Below, piece by piece: positions 10,104 through 19,398 of a stretch of DNA of 64,000 nt (positions are counted from its first letter, which is position 1; each line of letters begins with the position of its first letter). Source of the stretch: Corynebacterium sp. NML130628 (GTDB taxonomy: Bacteria > Actinomycetota > Actinomycetes > Mycobacteriales > Mycobacteriaceae); NCBI RefSeq assembly GCF_001875665.1, contig NZ_MLAL01000045.1, positions 124,001 through 188,000 on the forward strand, given 5' to 3'. Below the pieces are notes generated by a model, which was not told the origin of the DNA, made no database searches, and saw only the letters and a list, made by a program, of their open reading frames with translations. The translations under genes were made by a program, and so were the position numbers.

Positions 10104-10508
10104 TTAAACGCGACGACGCTTCGCCGGACGGCAGCCGTTGAACGGCTGTGGGGTCACGTCAGAGATCGAGGACACCTCCAGGCCAGCAGCCTGGAGCGAA
10201 CGGATTGCGGTCTCACGGCCGGAGCCTGGACCCTTGACGAAAACGTCAACCTTCTTCATACCGTGGTCCATCGCCTTGCGAGCAGCGTTCTCAGCTGCCA
10301 TCTGAGCAGCGAACGGCGTGGACTTGCGGGACCCCTTGAAGCCAACGTGGCCGGAGGAAGCCCAGGAGATCACAGCACCGGTCTGATCGGTGATCGAGAC
10401 GATGGTGTTGTTGAAGGTCGACTTGATGTATGCGTGGCCAGCTGCCACGTTCTTCTTTACGATGCGACGGCCACCACGGCGCGCACCGGAACGAGTCTTA
10501 GGAGGCAT
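10104..10508 (-). CDS. rpsK: 30S ribosomal protein S11 (uS11)
   Basis: 134 residues with the typical basic N-terminus and the conserved core [18 protein letters not shown]. The characteristic C-terminus is [19 protein letters not shown]11 forms part of the platform near the mRNA exit/Shine-Dalgarno cleft. It is separated from rpsM by 3 bp and from rpsD by 27 bp. Confidence 0.98.
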   Translation of the reverse strand: MPPKTRSGARRGGRRIVKKNVAAGHAYIKSTFNNTIVSITDQTGAVISWASSGHVGFKGSRKSTPFAAQMAAENAARKAMDHGMKKVDVFVKGPGSGRETAIRSLQAAGLEVSSISDVTPQPFNGCRPAKRRRV

Positions 10509-10511
10509 GGA

Positions 10512-10880
10512 TTACTTCTTCTTTCCTGCGATGGTCTTCTTCGGGCCCTTACGAGTACGAGCGTTCGTCTTGGTGCGCTGCCCACGAACAGGCAGGCCAC
10601 GACGGTGACGAAGGCCCTGGTAGGAGCCGATTTCAATCTTGCGGCGAATGTCTGCCTGCACCTCACGACGCAGGTCGCCCTCTACGGTGTAGGAGGACTC
10701 GATTGCGTCACGCAGTGCGGACAGCTGATCGTCGCTCAGGTTGTCCGTACGCAGGTCTGGAGAAATGCCCGTCTTCTCGAGCAGCTCCTTGGCGCGGGTA
10801 GCGCCGATGCCATAAATGTAAGTAAGTGCGATCTCCATGCGCTTATTGCGCGGAAGATCAACACCAGCTAGACGTGCCAT
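10512..10880 (-). CDS. rpsM: 30S ribosomal protein S13 (uS13)
   Basis: 122 residues. Family motifs are [36 protein letters not shown] and the basic C-terminal [20 protein letters not shown], followed by a KKTIAGKKK tail that reaches tRNA in the P site. It opens the rpsM-rplQ block. No rpmJ (L36) gene is found between it and infA; that 181-bp spacer holds only a hairpin. Confidence 0.98.
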   Translation of the reverse strand: MARLAGVDLPRNKRMEIALTYIYGIGATRAKELLEKTGISPDLRTDNLSDDQLSALRDAIESSYTVEGDLRREVQADIRRKIEIGSYQGLRHRRGLPVRGQRTKTNARTRKGPKKTIAGKKK

Positions 10881-10985
10881 GTGGAACGTACCTTTCGGGT
10901 TGTTACGGCGGTTTTCTCCCTATCCGCCCACGCCAACCGACTCTTTATCCGGACCGTACCGGAGGATGGGTCGTGATACACGTGG

Positions 10986-11006
10986 CTTTGGCCACCGTAG
11001 CCAAAG
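10986..11006 (-). promoter_or_regulatory. Hairpin in the infA-rpsM spacer
   Basis: A perfect 7-bp stem (CTTTGGC / GCCAAAG) around a 7-nt loop sits about 105 nt upstream of rpsM on the minus strand. No T-run follows, so it is not a classical terminator. It lies where an rpsM leader would be and could be a leader structure or processing site. Confidence 0.35.
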
Positions 11007-11059
11007 GTAAGCGACGCGCAGCATCGCCACGCGTCTGGGTAAGGAGGCTTCAAACGAAA

Positions 11060-11278
11060 TTACTTGTAGCGGTACGTAATACGCCCACGGTCCAGGTCGT
11101 ATGGAGACAGCTCCACGATGACCCGGTCTTCCGGAAGGATGCGGATGTAGTGCTGGCGCATCTTGCCACTGATGTGGGCAAGAACCTCATGTCCGTTGTC
11201 GAGCTCGACACGGAACATAGCATTCTTCAAAGGTTCGACAATGCGACCCTCTACCTCAATGGCGCCTTCTTTTGCCAT
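11060..11278 (-). CDS. infA: Translation initiation factor IF-1
   Basis: 72 residues, starting [20 protein letters not shown] and ending GRITYRYK: a single S1-type OB fold that occupies the ribosomal A site during initiation. An in-frame upstream start at 11287 would add three residues, but 11278 gives the family length and the canonical MAKE start. It is followed by rpsM after 179 bp. In many bacteria rpmJ occupies this interval; here it does not. Confidence 0.97.
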   Translation of the reverse strand: MAKEGAIEVEGRIVEPLKNAMFRVELDNGHEVLAHISGKMRQHYIRILPEDRVIVELSPYDLDRGRITYRYK

Positions 11279-11417
11279 ACACTCCACTTCCTATAGCCCA
11301 CGGAACACGGTGATAGTGATACACAGTGTTTCCGCTGGTAGCTGACGTAAAACGTACTTGTACTACGTGGTGCATAAACACCAGTGGTCAACTATATCCC
11401 TTCACCAGCACAAACAC

Positions 11418-11452
11418 AAGCCCACCTGGGATGGCTGGGTCCGCAGGTGGGC
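11418..11452 (-). terminator. Terminator after the L,D-transpeptidase gene
   Basis: A strong inverted repeat (GCCCACCTG / CAGGTGGGC, 9 bp) lies 19 bp beyond the stop of the minus-strand transpeptidase gene. It is followed on the minus strand by TTGTGTTTGTG, a modest T-rich tail. Confidence 0.7.
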
Positions 11453-11471
11453 GTCGAAAAGTGTGGGACTG

Positions 11472-12248
11472 CTAGTAAACGAAGACCTTGTCCCCGATCG
11501 CGAGATCCTGGAAGTAACGCTGGGCGTCCGCGCGGTACATGCGCACACAACCGTGCGAGAGGATCGACGGGTCACCCTGGTGGAACGCAATACCGTTATT
11601 GGTGAAGTACGTCGCGTACGGCATCGGCGCATTGCCGAACTCCCACGAAATCTCGTCCTTCACCTTGCGGTTGACGTAGAAGGTTCCGCTCGGCGTTTCC
11701 AGGCCTGGTCGGCCCGGGCCGATGAGGTCGGCCGTGTAGTACACCTGGCCGTTGTTCTGCAGCCAGGAACGGCGACCGCCGGTGTCCACGCAGACCTTCG
11801 CATCCTTCGGGCACGGGCCGTAGTTGAATGCGGGCTGCGCCGGAGGGGCCAGAGGAGCAACCGGTTTCGGCGCCGGCGGCTTCGGGGTTTTCTCCGCGAT
11901 CAGGCCCGGGTAGAAGCGCTCGACGGTTGCGTCGATGCTAGCCTTTGCCTGGGCCGGCAGGTCCTTATTAATTGCTGCCAGGCCGTCGGCCTGTGCGCGC
12001 AGCGAGTTACGAGTCTGCCACGCGCGCTCCCGCGCATCCGGTGTACTCGAGCCGATACTGGAAAGCTGGGACTGCGTTTGCTCAAGCAGCGCACCCAACC
12101 CGCCGTTCGAGGACATCGCTGGCATTTGCTGCGCCTCGGCCATCGCTGGCTGGGCAAACAAGGAGGCTGCAACACCGATTCCAACGCTGAGGCCGGTAAG
12201 TTTGCGGCTCAGTTGGGACGGCTTCGCATGTCGTGGTTGATAACGCAT
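11472..12248 (-). CDS. Secreted L,D-transpeptidase (YkuD family)
   Basis: 258 residues with a signal peptide (about 1-37, ending FAQPAMA-EAQ), a helical/linker region (about 40-130) and a C-terminal YkuD domain. The catalytic motif is HGCVRMYRADAQRYFQDLAI, with Cys as nucleophile and upstream IAFHQGD. Such enzymes form 3->3 peptide crosslinks in peptidoglycan or attach proteins to it. The gene starts 14 bp after map. A TATACT box ends 6 nt before the ATG and no ribosome site is seen, suggesting a leaderless transcript in addition to read-through from map. A terminator follows. Confidence 0.88.
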   Translation of the reverse strand: MRYQPRHAKPSQLSRKLTGLSVGIGVAASLFAQPAMAEAQQMPAMSSNGGLGALLEQTQSQLSSIGSSTPDARERAWQTRNSLRAQADGLAAINKDLPAQAKASIDATVERFYPGLIAEKTPKPPAPKPVAPLAPPAQPAFNYGPCPKDAKVCVDTGGRRSWLQNNGQVYYTADLIGPGRPGLETPSGTFYVNRKVKDEISWEFGNAPMPYATYFTNNGIAFHQGDPSILSHGCVRMYRADAQRYFQDLAIGDKVFVY

Positions 12249-12254
12249 GTCGGC

Positions 12255-12260
12255 AGTATA
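12255..12260 (-). promoter_or_regulatory. -10 box for the L,D-transpeptidase gene (leaderless)
   Basis: TATACT on the minus strand lies just after the map stop codon and 6 nt before the ATG at 12248, so transcription would start at or within a base of the start codon. No clear -35 is seen. Confidence 0.5.
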
Positions 12261-12262
12261 TC

Positions 12263-13060
12263 CTACTTCGCTTCGCGGACCGTGAGGATGCGCGGCCCGT
12301 CGACTGTTGCGGCAACCGTGTGCTCCCAGTGAGAGGCGGGCGCGCCGTCAATCGAAACGACCGTCCAATCATCGCCGAGCACTTCCGTATCGATCTCCCC
12401 ACCCAGGATGAGCATCGGCTCAATGGCCAGCACCGACCCCTCCTGAATGACAGGCCCCCGGCCCGGCTTACCCTCGTTGGCAAGGAATGGGTCCTCGTGC
12501 ATCGTCCGGCCGATGCCGTGCCCGCCGTACCCATCGACAATGCCGAGCTCTACCCCAAACTTCTGCTCCGCTTTGTACGTCGCGCGCTCAAGCGCATGCG
12601 ACACGTCAGTCAGACGGTTGCCCGGCACCATCGCCTTCAGCCCTTCATGCAGGACCCATTCGGTTGCCTGGTTCAGCTGTTCGACGTCCTTTTCGAGCTC
12701 ACCCACACCGAACGTCCACGCAGAGTCCCCTACCCAGCCGTTCAAGGTGGCGCCGCAGTCGATGGAAACCAAGTCCCCTTCCCGCAGCACGGTCTCCTTG
12801 TTTGGGATTCCGTGCACGACAACCTCATTGACCGAGGCGCAAATAGACCCCGGGAACCCTTGGTACCCCAGGAACGTCGGCGTTGCACCGTGGTCGCGAA
12901 TCACGGTCTCAGCAACCTTGTCCAGGTCGAGCGTTGACTTGCCCGGGGCGGCCGCCGCACGTACCTCCTGCAAGGCGCGTCCGACGATCCGGCCCGCTTG
13001 TTCCATCGCGTCAAGTTGTTCGGGCGTCTTGGCTGCGATCTTGCGCTTTCGGAACCCCAT
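12263..13060 (-). CDS. map: Methionine aminopeptidase, type I
   Basis: 265 residues of the pita-bread fold. Metal-ligand regions are visible: [20 protein letters not shown] (two Asp), [14 protein letters not shown] (His), [10 protein letters not shown] (Glu) and the C-terminal HWEHTVAAT region (Glu next to His). The N-terminus carries [20 protein letters not shown]. The enzyme removes initiator Met from nascent proteins in the cytoplasm. The start has a GGAAGG ribosome site. It is separated from adk by a strong terminator, so it probably has its own promoter, and it leads into the L,D-transpeptidase gene. Confidence 0.97.
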   Translation of the reverse strand: MGFRKRKIAAKTPEQLDAMEQAGRIVGRALQEVRAAAAPGKSTLDLDKVAETVIRDHGATPTFLGYQGFPGSICASVNEVVVHGIPNKETVLREGDLVSIDCGATLNGWVGDSAWTFGVGELEKDVEQLNQATEWVLHEGLKAMVPGNRLTDVSHALERATYKAEQKFGVELGIVDGYGGHGIGRTMHEDPFLANEGKPGRGPVIQEGSVLAIEPMLILGGEIDTEVLGDDWTVVSIDGAPASHWEHTVAATVDGPRILTVREAK

Positions 13061-13089
13061 GCTTGCTTCCTTCCTTTTGGTAATGCGTG

Positions 13090-13124
13090 AAAAAGCCGGT
13101 AGGCACTCGTCGAGTCCCTACCGG
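13090..13124 (-). terminator. Strong rho-independent terminator between adk and map
   Basis: On the minus strand, CCGGTAGG-G-ACTCG-A-CGAGT-G-CCTACCGG forms a nearly perfect 14-bp stem followed directly by TTTTTC. It lies 31 bp beyond the adk stop, ending the secY-adk transcript. Confidence 0.9.
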
Positions 13125-13154
13125 TCCTTGCGCCTACGTCGGCGTCTATGTGAG

Positions 13155-13700
13155 TTACTTCTTCAGCTGCGCCATCGCGCGCTCGTTGATCTCGTCAACG
13201 TCTCCGACCGCGTCGATAGAAATGATCTCGTCACCGTAGTGGTCAATCAGTGGCGCGGTCTCGTCACGGTAGACCTTGAGGCGAGTGCGGATCGTTTCCG
13301 CGTTGTCGTCCGCGCGACCACGGGCCAGCATGCGCTCGACGACCACGTCTTCGTCGACAACGAAGTTGAGCACACCATCGAGCTTCAGGCCCCGCTTGGC
13401 CAGAAGTTCTTTCAAGATCTCTGCCTGCTCAACGGTGCGGGGGAACCCGTCGAGAAGAAAGCCGTGCGCGGCGTCTTCCTGGTTGAGGCGGTCCTCCACC
13501 ATGCGTGCGGTGACGTCGGTCGGGACCAGCTTGCCGGCATCGATGTAGCTTTTCGCTTCGACGCCAAGCGGGGTGCCCTGTCCGATGTTCGCACGGAACA
13601 GGTCGCCAGTGGAGATATGCGGAACGCCGAGCTTCTCGGAGAGAATCGCTGCCTGAGTGCCTTTGCCAGCGCCGGGAGGGCCAAGTAGTACAAGTCGCAT
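13155..13700 (-). CDS. adk: Adenylate kinase (short form)
   Basis: 181 residues with the P-loop [12 protein letters not shown], the AMP-binding [26 protein letters not shown] and [17 protein letters not shown]. The lid is the short, zinc-less actinobacterial version. It catalyses ATP + AMP = 2 ADP. Its ATG overlaps the secY stop (TAATG), so translation is coupled to secY. A strong terminator follows. Confidence 0.97.
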   Translation of the reverse strand: MRLVLLGPPGAGKGTQAAILSEKLGVPHISTGDLFRANIGQGTPLGVEAKSYIDAGKLVPTDVTARMVEDRLNQEDAAHGFLLDGFPRTVEQAEILKELLAKRGLKLDGVLNFVVDEDVVVERMLARGRADDNAETIRTRLKVYRDETAPLIDHYGDEIISIDAVGDVDEINERAMAQLKK

Positions 13701-15028
13701 TATCGCAACAGTCCTTCGTAGTTGGATTGGAGAAGTTGGGATTCAATTTGCTTGACCGTAGTCAATGCTACGGACACCATAATCAGAATAGCCGTACCAC
13801 CGAACGCGCTCATGCCACCGCGGCCAGCGCCTCCAATACCGGCGTCGAGCGCCAGGTTCGGCAGAATCGCGATGAGTGCAAGGTAGAGGGCACCAACGAA
13901 CAGGAGACGGTTCATCACGAACGAAAGGTACTCGGCGGTTGGGCGACCCGGACGAATACCCGGGATGAAGCCGCCGTACTTCTTCATGTTCTCTGCCTGG
14001 TCGACCGGGTCGTACTGGATAGAGACGTAGAAGTAGGAGAAGAAGATGATCATGGCGAAGTACGCCAGGATGTACTGCCAGGAGCCCGGGTTCTGCAGCC
14101 ACGCCATGACATTGTTCATCCACCAGTTGTCCGGCGGGGTCTGATTGTTCATGGTGACGATCTGCGTGATCAGCACCGGAACGTACATCAGCGAGGAAGC
14201 GAAGATCACAGGAATAACGCCGGCCTGGTTGACCTTCAGCGGCAGGTACGTGGAGGAGCCACCGTACTGACGACGCCCAACCATGCGCTTCGCGTACTGC
14301 ACAGGAATGCGGCGCTGGCCCTGCTCGATAAAGATGATGCCCACGACCAACGCGATGATCGCCGCAACGACCATAGCGAAGGTGACCGCACCGGAGTTCT
14401 TCAGGATGTAGGCACCCTCGGACGGAAGCTTCGTCGCAATACCCGCGAAGATCAGCAGGGACATGCCGTTACCCACGCCCTTTTCGGTGATGATCTCACC
14501 GAGCCACATGATCAGGACCGCACCCGACGTCATGACAATGATCATCATGATGAGGGTCCAAATGTTGCGATCCTCAACCAGGACCGGAGTGCCCTGGCCG
14601 AGCAGCTGCTCGCGGTCCGCCAGCGCGACGATACCCGCAGACTGCAGCAGCGCCAGCGCCACCGTGAGGTAGCGCGTGTACTGCGTCATCTTGGCCTGGC
14701 CGGATTGCCCTTCCTTTTTCAGTTCCTCGAACTTCGGAATCACGACAGTGAGCAGCTGCACGATGATCGACGCCGTAATGTACGGCATGATGCCGATCGC
14801 GAAGATAGACAGCTGCAGCAGCGCGCCACCGGAGAACAGCCCGATGATGGAGAACATCGTCGCATTATCCCCGTCTGCAACTTCCTGCAGGCGGGAGTTA
14901 ATCAACGCGTAGTCAACACCGGGCGTCGGAATCTGGGCACCAATACGGTACAGAATCATCAGCGCAAGGGTGATCAGAATCTTCTTCCGAAGATCCGGGT
15001 CCTTGAACGCCTGAACAATAGCGGACAC
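13700..15028 (-). CDS. secY: Preprotein translocase subunit SecY
   Basis: 442 residues with ten hydrophobic helices, the plug/first-helix region ([20 protein letters not shown]), and conserved cytoplasmic loops such as [13 protein letters not shown] and FMRNRLLF-type sequence. It forms the Sec channel with SecE/SecG. The frame extends upstream to 15052, but the GTG at 15028 has an ideal AGGAGG site 4 nt upstream and the usual SecY start ([10 protein letters not shown]). In most bacteria secY follows rplO; here the dms cassette separates them, so secY must have its own promoter. The stop overlaps the adk start. Confidence 0.97.
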   Translation of the reverse strand: MSAIVQAFKDPDLRKKILITLALMILYRIGAQIPTPGVDYALINSRLQEVADGDNATMFSIIGLFSGGALLQLSIFAIGIMPYITASIIVQLLTVVIPKFEELKKEGQSGQAKMTQYTRYLTVALALLQSAGIVALADREQLLGQGTPVLVEDRNIWTLIMMIIVMTSGAVLIMWLGEIITEKGVGNGMSLLIFAGIATKLPSEGAYILKNSGAVTFAMVVAAIIALVVGIIFIEQGQRRIPVQYAKRMVGRRQYGGSSTYLPLKVNQAGVIPVIFASSLMYVPVLITQIVTMNNQTPPDNWWMNNVMAWLQNPGSWQYILAYFAMIIFFSYFYVSIQYDPVDQAENMKKYGGFIPGIRPGRPTAEYLSFVMNRLLFVGALYLALIAILPNLALDAGIGGAGRGGMSAFGGTAILIMVSVALTTVKQIESQLLQSNYEGLLR

Positions 15029-15185
15029 AAAGCCTCCTGGCCCCTGCAGCACTCACGCAGGAGATAGTGGACAGTACGGTTGCCAAAAGTGCACGTTGCA
15101 GCCACCGCAGCGGTTGCACGAGACACTCCAGACAGGATTGACCCCACTACCCTACCAGCACGCAGCGCAAAGTCCCGATTCGAGG

Positions 15186-15305
15186 AGCGTTTCATCGAAC
15201 GTTTCAAACTTTCGATTGAAATTCATTACACTAACAAATAGGTAATTGGTATTACATTTATTCACGACTTTTCTGTAGAAAATCTTCGCATTCGAAGGGA
15301 CAGCG
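15186..15305 (+). promoter_or_regulatory. dmsABCD promoter region with palindrome
   Basis: This is an AT-rich stretch in an otherwise GC-rich window. An inverted repeat TTTCAA-N8-TTGAAA (15202-15221) lies just upstream of a possible -10 TACACT (15227-15232), where an operator could block or assist polymerase. A further AT-rich leader runs to the ribosome site AAGGGA before the dmsA ATG. No consensus FNR half-site (TTGAT/ATCAA pair) was recognised. Confidence 0.45.
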
Positions 15306-17783
15306 ATGAGCACAGCACCAACAACGCCGACGGCGGCGACCCCCGTCAGTCGGCGTAAGTTCCTCCAATGGTCAGGCCTCGTGGGTGGCGCAGCAGTGGC
15401 CACAACCGCCGCCTCCGGCACGCTGCTTCGGGGTACCCCGGGCGTCGGCGTCGCTGAGGCCGCGGAAGGCTCCAGCACCGACCCGAAGTTTGTCTGGTCG
15501 GCCTGCACCGTCAACTGCGGCTCACGCTGCCCATTGCGCCTGCAGGTCGAGGACGGGCGCGTCACCCGCGTCCTCCCCGACGACGGTGGCGACAACTCCA
15601 TAGGCTCGCAGCAGATCCGCGCGTGCGTACGTGGTCGCTCGATCCGCCACCGGATCTACAACCCGGACCGCCTCAAGACCCCACTGAAGCGCAAGCCCGG
15701 TACAAAGCGCGGCGACGGCGAGTGGATCGAGATTTCCTGGGAGCAGGCGCTCGACGAAATCGCCGACCAGATGAAAGGCATCCTGGACAAGTACGGCAAC
15801 GAGTCGATTTACCTCGCCTACGGTACAGGCACCATCGGCGGCACCGTGGCCCGCTCGTGGCCACCCGCTGAAACCCCCTTCGCACGCTTTATGAACCTCA
15901 TCGGCGGCTACCTGAACCACTACGCCGATTACTCCACCGCGCAGATTACGGCGGCCTACCCATACCACTACGGCGCGTGGGTCACATCAAATTCCTTCGA
16001 TGACGTGAAGAACTCGAAACTTCAGGTCATGTTCGGCAATAACCCGCTGGAGACCCGCATGTCAGGCGGCGGCGAAACCTTCGTCACCCAGCAGACGAAG
16101 CGCAAGTACGGTGTGAAGACCATCGTGATCGACCCGCGCTACTCCGAGACCGCCGTCGGACTTGGCGACGAATGGGTTCCCATCCGCCCCGGCACCGACG
16201 CAGCACTCGTGGCTGGTATCGCGCATGTTTTGCTCTCCGAAAACCTCCACGACCAGGCGTTCTTGGACAAATATTGTGTCGGCTTCGACGAGGATCACAT
16301 GCCGAACGGCGCGCCGAAGAACGGCTCGTATCGTTCCTACATCGAGGGCAAGGGTCCTGATGGCGTCGAGAAGACTCCTGAGTGGGCAGCCCGCGTCTGT
16401 GGCGTGCCCGCGCAGAAGATTCGCCAGCTTGCCCGCGAGATGGGCACCGCGAAACCGACCGCGATCACCCAGGGCTGGGGCCCACAGCGCCACGCAAACG
16501 GCGAAAACCAATCGCGGGCAGTGTTTACACTGGCGGCGCTGCTCGGGCAGATCGGCATCCCGGGCGGCGGCACCGGCGCGCGCGAGGGCTCAGCCAGCCT
16601 GCCAATGACGTACCCCTTCAACACCCAGTACGAAAACCCGGTGGAAACCTCAATTTCCGTCGCAATGTGGCCACAAGCCGTCGACCACGGCCCCGAGATG
16701 ACCAAGACGAAAGATGGTGTGCGCGGCAAGGACAAACTGGACGTCCCCATCAAGATGATCTGGCAGTACGCCGGCAACACCAACACCAACCAGCACGGTG
16801 ACCTCAACCGCACCGTCGAGCTGCTTCGCGACGACTCCAAAGCCGAGCTCATCGTCGTCAGCGACATCCAGATGACCGTGTCCGCACGCTACGCCGACTA
16901 CGTCCTGCCGGACTGCTCCACCGCAGAACAGGCCGACATTATCCAGCAGGGCTCGGCAGGCAACCTGGAGTACACCATCCTGGCCTCCGACGCCATCAAG
17001 CCGCTCTACGACTGCCGCCCGATTTACGACGTCATCGCCGACCTCGCTGAGCGCTTCGGCGTTCGCGACAAGTTCACTGAGGGCCGCACGCAGGAGGAGT
17101 GGCTGCGCTACACCCTCGACGAATCCCGCAAGGAAATCCCGGAGCTGCCGTCCTTTGAGGAGCTCAAGAAGATGGGTGTGTGGCGTCGAGAAGGCGAAAC
17201 CACCGTCGCGCTGAAGGAGTTCCGCGAGGACCCCGAGGCCAACCCGCTGGAAACCCCAAGCGGCAAGATCGAAATCTTCTCCTCCGAGCTCTACGAAATG
17301 TCGAAGGAATGGGAGTTCGACACGAACGTCGCCGGCGACAAGCTGACGCCGCTGCCTGAGCACGTCGCCACGTGGGAGGGCGCCGAGGAAGCCTCAGAGA
17401 ATAAGGAGTACCCACTGCAGGTCATCGGCCACCACACCAAGGGCCGCACCCACTCCTCCTACGCCAACGTCGACTGGCTACGCGACGACGCCCACCCGCA
17501 AGTCCTGTGGATCAACCCAATCGACGCCAAGGAACGCGGCATCAAGAACGACGACCCCGTCTACGCCTACAACAAGCGTGGCCGGATACGCTCCATCGCC
17601 CGCGTCACCCCGCGCATCGCACCGGGCGTCATCTCGGTGCCGCAGGGCTCCTGGTTCAACCCGAAGGACGGCGGCGTGGACGTAGGGGCGTCCGTCAATA
17701 CGCTCACTAGCTGGCACCCTTCCCCTCTTGCCAAGGGCAACGCGCAGCACACCGCGCTGTGCCAAGTCGAAAAAGCGAAATAA
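15306..17783 (+). CDS. dmsA: Anaerobic dimethyl sulfoxide reductase catalytic subunit DmsA
   Basis: 825 residues. A twin-arginine signal (SRRKFLQWSG at 15-24) precedes a hydrophobic stretch. Then comes the DmsA-type iron-sulfur motif with Cys67, Cys71, Cys75 and Cys107 (SACTVNCGSRCPLRLQV, IRACVRGRS). The molybdopterin enzyme core follows: YGTGTIGGTVARSWPP, VMFGNNPLETRMSGGG, GWGPQRHANGE and a C-terminal cofactor domain. Ser230 (TSNSFDD) is the likely Mo ligand of DMSO-reductase type enzymes. Resemblance to enterobacterial DmsA, recalled from memory, is high along the whole length. It reduces DMSO or related S/N-oxides outside the membrane, with electrons from DmsC via DmsB. First gene of dmsABCD. 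Confidence 0.93.
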   Translation: MSTAPTTPTAATPVSRRKFLQWSGLVGGAAVATTAASGTLLRGTPGVGVAEAAEGSSTDPKFVWSACTVNCGSRCPLRLQVEDGRVTRVLPDDGGDNSIGSQQIRACVRGRSIRHRIYNPDRLKTPLKRKPGTKRGDGEWIEISWEQALDEIADQMKGILDKYGNESIYLAYGTGTIGGTVARSWPPAETPFARFMNLIGGYLNHYADYSTAQITAAYPYHYGAWVTSNSFDDVKNSKLQVMFGNNPLETRMSGGGETFVTQQTKRKYGVKTIVIDPRYSETAVGLGDEWVPIRPGTDAALVAGIAHVLLSENLHDQAFLDKYCVGFDEDHMPNGAPKNGSYRSYIEGKGPDGVEKTPEWAARVCGVPAQKIRQLAREMGTAKPTAITQGWGPQRHANGENQSRAVFTLAALLGQIGIPGGGTGAREGSASLPMTYPFNTQYENPVETSISVAMWPQAVDHGPEMTKTKDGVRGKDKLDVPIKMIWQYAGNTNTNQHGDLNRTVELLRDDSKAELIVVSDIQMTVSARYADYVLPDCSTAEQADIIQQGSAGNLEYTILASDAIKPLYDCRPIYDVIADLAERFGVRDKFTEGRTQEEWLRYTLDESRKEIPELPSFEELKKMGVWRREGETTVALKEFREDPEANPLETPSGKIEIFSSELYEMSKEWEFDTNVAGDKLTPLPEHVATWEGAEEASENKEYPLQVIGHHTKGRTHSSYANVDWLRDDAHPQVLWINPIDAKERGIKNDDPVYAYNKRGRIRSIARVTPRIAPGVISVPQGSWFNPKDGGVDVGASVNTLTSWHPSPLAKGNAQHTALCQVEKAK

Positions 17784-17808
17784 GAACACCAAGGAGTGAA
17801 ACAACAAC

Positions 17809-18453
17809 ATGGCTAAGAACAACGACAAGCCAAGCAAGCGCCTTGGTTTCTTCTTCGACCAAACCCTGTGCAACGGCTGCAAGGCGTGCCAGATCGCCTG
17901 CAAGGACAAGCACGACACACCTCTCGGGGTGAACTGGCGCCGTGTCGTCGAATACTCCGGCGGCGATTGGAACCGCAACGCCGACGGCGAGCTGACCACA
18001 AACACGTTCACCTACTACACGTCGGTGTCCTGCAACCACTGCGACAACCCGATCTGCACCAAGGTCTGCCCGACGACCGCAATGCACGTCGGTGAGGACG
18101 GCGTAGTCTCCGTCGACCCTCGCAAGTGCGTCGGCTGCCGCTACTGCGAATGGGCGTGCCCCTACTCCGCCCCGCAGTTCAACCCCGAAAAGGGCGTCAT
18201 GACGAAGTGCGACCTGTGCGCCGACTACCGCGCAGAGGGCAAAGACCCCGCCTGCGTGGCGGCCTGCCCGTCGCGTGCGCTCGACTGGGGCCCCATCGAC
18301 GAACTGCGTAAGAAACACGGCGACGTCGCTGGCATCGCCCCACTGCCTGACCCAACGTTTACCGAACCACGTCTGACCATCAAGCCGCACAAGGACGCAA
18401 AACGCTGGGACGCGTCGGACGCCGGCGAGATCATGAACCCGAAAGAGGTCTAA
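17809..18453 (+). CDS. dmsB: DMSO reductase iron-sulfur subunit DmsB
   Basis: 214 residues with four ferredoxin-like cysteine clusters: CNGCKACQIAC, CNHCDNPICTKVC, CVGCRYCEWACPYSAP and CDLCADYRAEGKDPACVAAC. This is the 16-cysteine layout of DmsB, carrying electrons from DmsC to DmsA. The N-terminal GFFFDQTLCNGCKAC matches the family. It lies 25 bp after dmsA with an AAGGAG ribosome site and 3 bp before dmsC. Confidence 0.95.
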   Translation: MAKNNDKPSKRLGFFFDQTLCNGCKACQIACKDKHDTPLGVNWRRVVEYSGGDWNRNADGELTTNTFTYYTSVSCNHCDNPICTKVCPTTAMHVGEDGVVSVDPRKCVGCRYCEWACPYSAPQFNPEKGVMTKCDLCADYRAEGKDPACVAACPSRALDWGPIDELRKKHGDVAGIAPLPDPTFTEPRLTIKPHKDAKRWDASDAGEIMNPKEV

Positions 18454-18456
18454 CTC

Positions 18457-19398
18457 ATGAATATGCACGAATGGCCCTTGACGTTCTTCACCACGTTCGG
18501 GCAGATGGCTGTCGGTGCGTTCTTCGTCCTGGGTGTGATCACCATGGTCGGGCGCACCCGCTACTCCGCCAACGCAATCGACCGCATTTGTGTGCCGGCA
18601 CTCTACGCCATCGGCCCAATCATGATCGCCGGGTTCTGCCTCGCGTTCTTCCACCTCGGCAACCCAATCAACGCGCTGAACGTGATGCGCAACATCGGGT
18701 CCTCCGGCCTTACCCAGGAGCTGGTCGGCGGCTGCATCTTCGCGGCGCTCGGGTTCCTCTTCGCGGCGTGCCAGTACTTTGACTGGGGTTCCGTTGGCAC
18801 ACGCACTGCAATCGCCGTCGTGACTGCGATCGCGGGCATCGGGTTCATCGCCACCATGGCGCGCCTCTATATGTTGCCCACGATTCCCTCGTGGAACCAC
18901 TGGACCACCCCGGCAGCGTTCTACCTCTCCGCAGCGGTAACAGGCCTGCTCGCGATTGCGGTCGCGCTCACCGCCTACAACTGGCTCGAGGACTCCGTGT
19001 TGATCAAGAAGCTCATCCCCTCGGCGCGCAACGAGGACCAGACCGAGGCCCAGAAGGAAGAGGTCTGGGACCTGATCCACGCCTCGCTGCGCTGGATCGG
19101 CATCGCGCTGACCGTCGTCGTGCCGCTGATCTTCATCGTGATGATCTTCAACTACAGCCGCCCAGCGGGCCCCAACCCGGCGCAGTTCGAGTTCAACATG
19201 ACCGCGTTCATTATCCGCATTGTGCTGCTGCTCATCGGTGCGTTCATCGTCGGTCTTATCCTGGCGTTCGGCGGCCGCACTCGCCGCCCGACCACGAGCG
19301 CGATGCTGTGGATCACAATCGCATACATCCTGGTAGTCATCGCGGAGCTGCTCGGCCGCTTCATGTTCTACGGCGCAGTCGACCGGATCGGAATCTAA
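18457..19398 (+). CDS. dmsC: DMSO reductase membrane anchor / quinol oxidase subunit DmsC
   Basis: 313 residues with eight hydrophobic helices and the DmsC-type N-terminus MHEWPLTFFTTFGQMAVGAF, plus FFHLGNPINALNVMRNIGSS (a conserved first loop) and GRFMFYGAVDR at the end. The subunit anchors DmsAB and oxidises menaquinol. The ATG lies 3 bp after dmsB, and the TAA stop overlaps the next ATG (TAATG). Confidence 0.93.
   Translation: MNMHEWPLTFFTTFGQMAVGAFFVLGVITMVGRTRYSANAIDRICVPALYAIGPIMIAGFCLAFFHLGNPINALNVMRNIGSSGLTQELVGGCIFAALGFLFAACQYFDWGSVGTRTAIAVVTAIAGIGFIATMARLYMLPTIPSWNHWTTPAAFYLSAAVTGLLAIAVALTAYNWLEDSVLIKKLIPSARNEDQTEAQKEEVWDLIHASLRWIGIALTVVVPLIFIVMIFNYSRPAGPNPAQFEFNMTAFIIRIVLLLIGAFIVGLILAFGGRTRRPTTSAMLWITIAYILVVIAELLGRFMFYGAVDRIGI

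Noticed and set aside
10881..11059. A short rpmJ (L36) gene between infA and rpsM
   Set aside because: The minus strand shows no MKV(R/K)xSVK-type start or L36 cysteine pattern, only a hairpin.
15029..15052. Upstream extension of secY
   Set aside because: It would place the AGGAGG ribosome site inside the coding region. The GTG at 15028 fits spacing and family.
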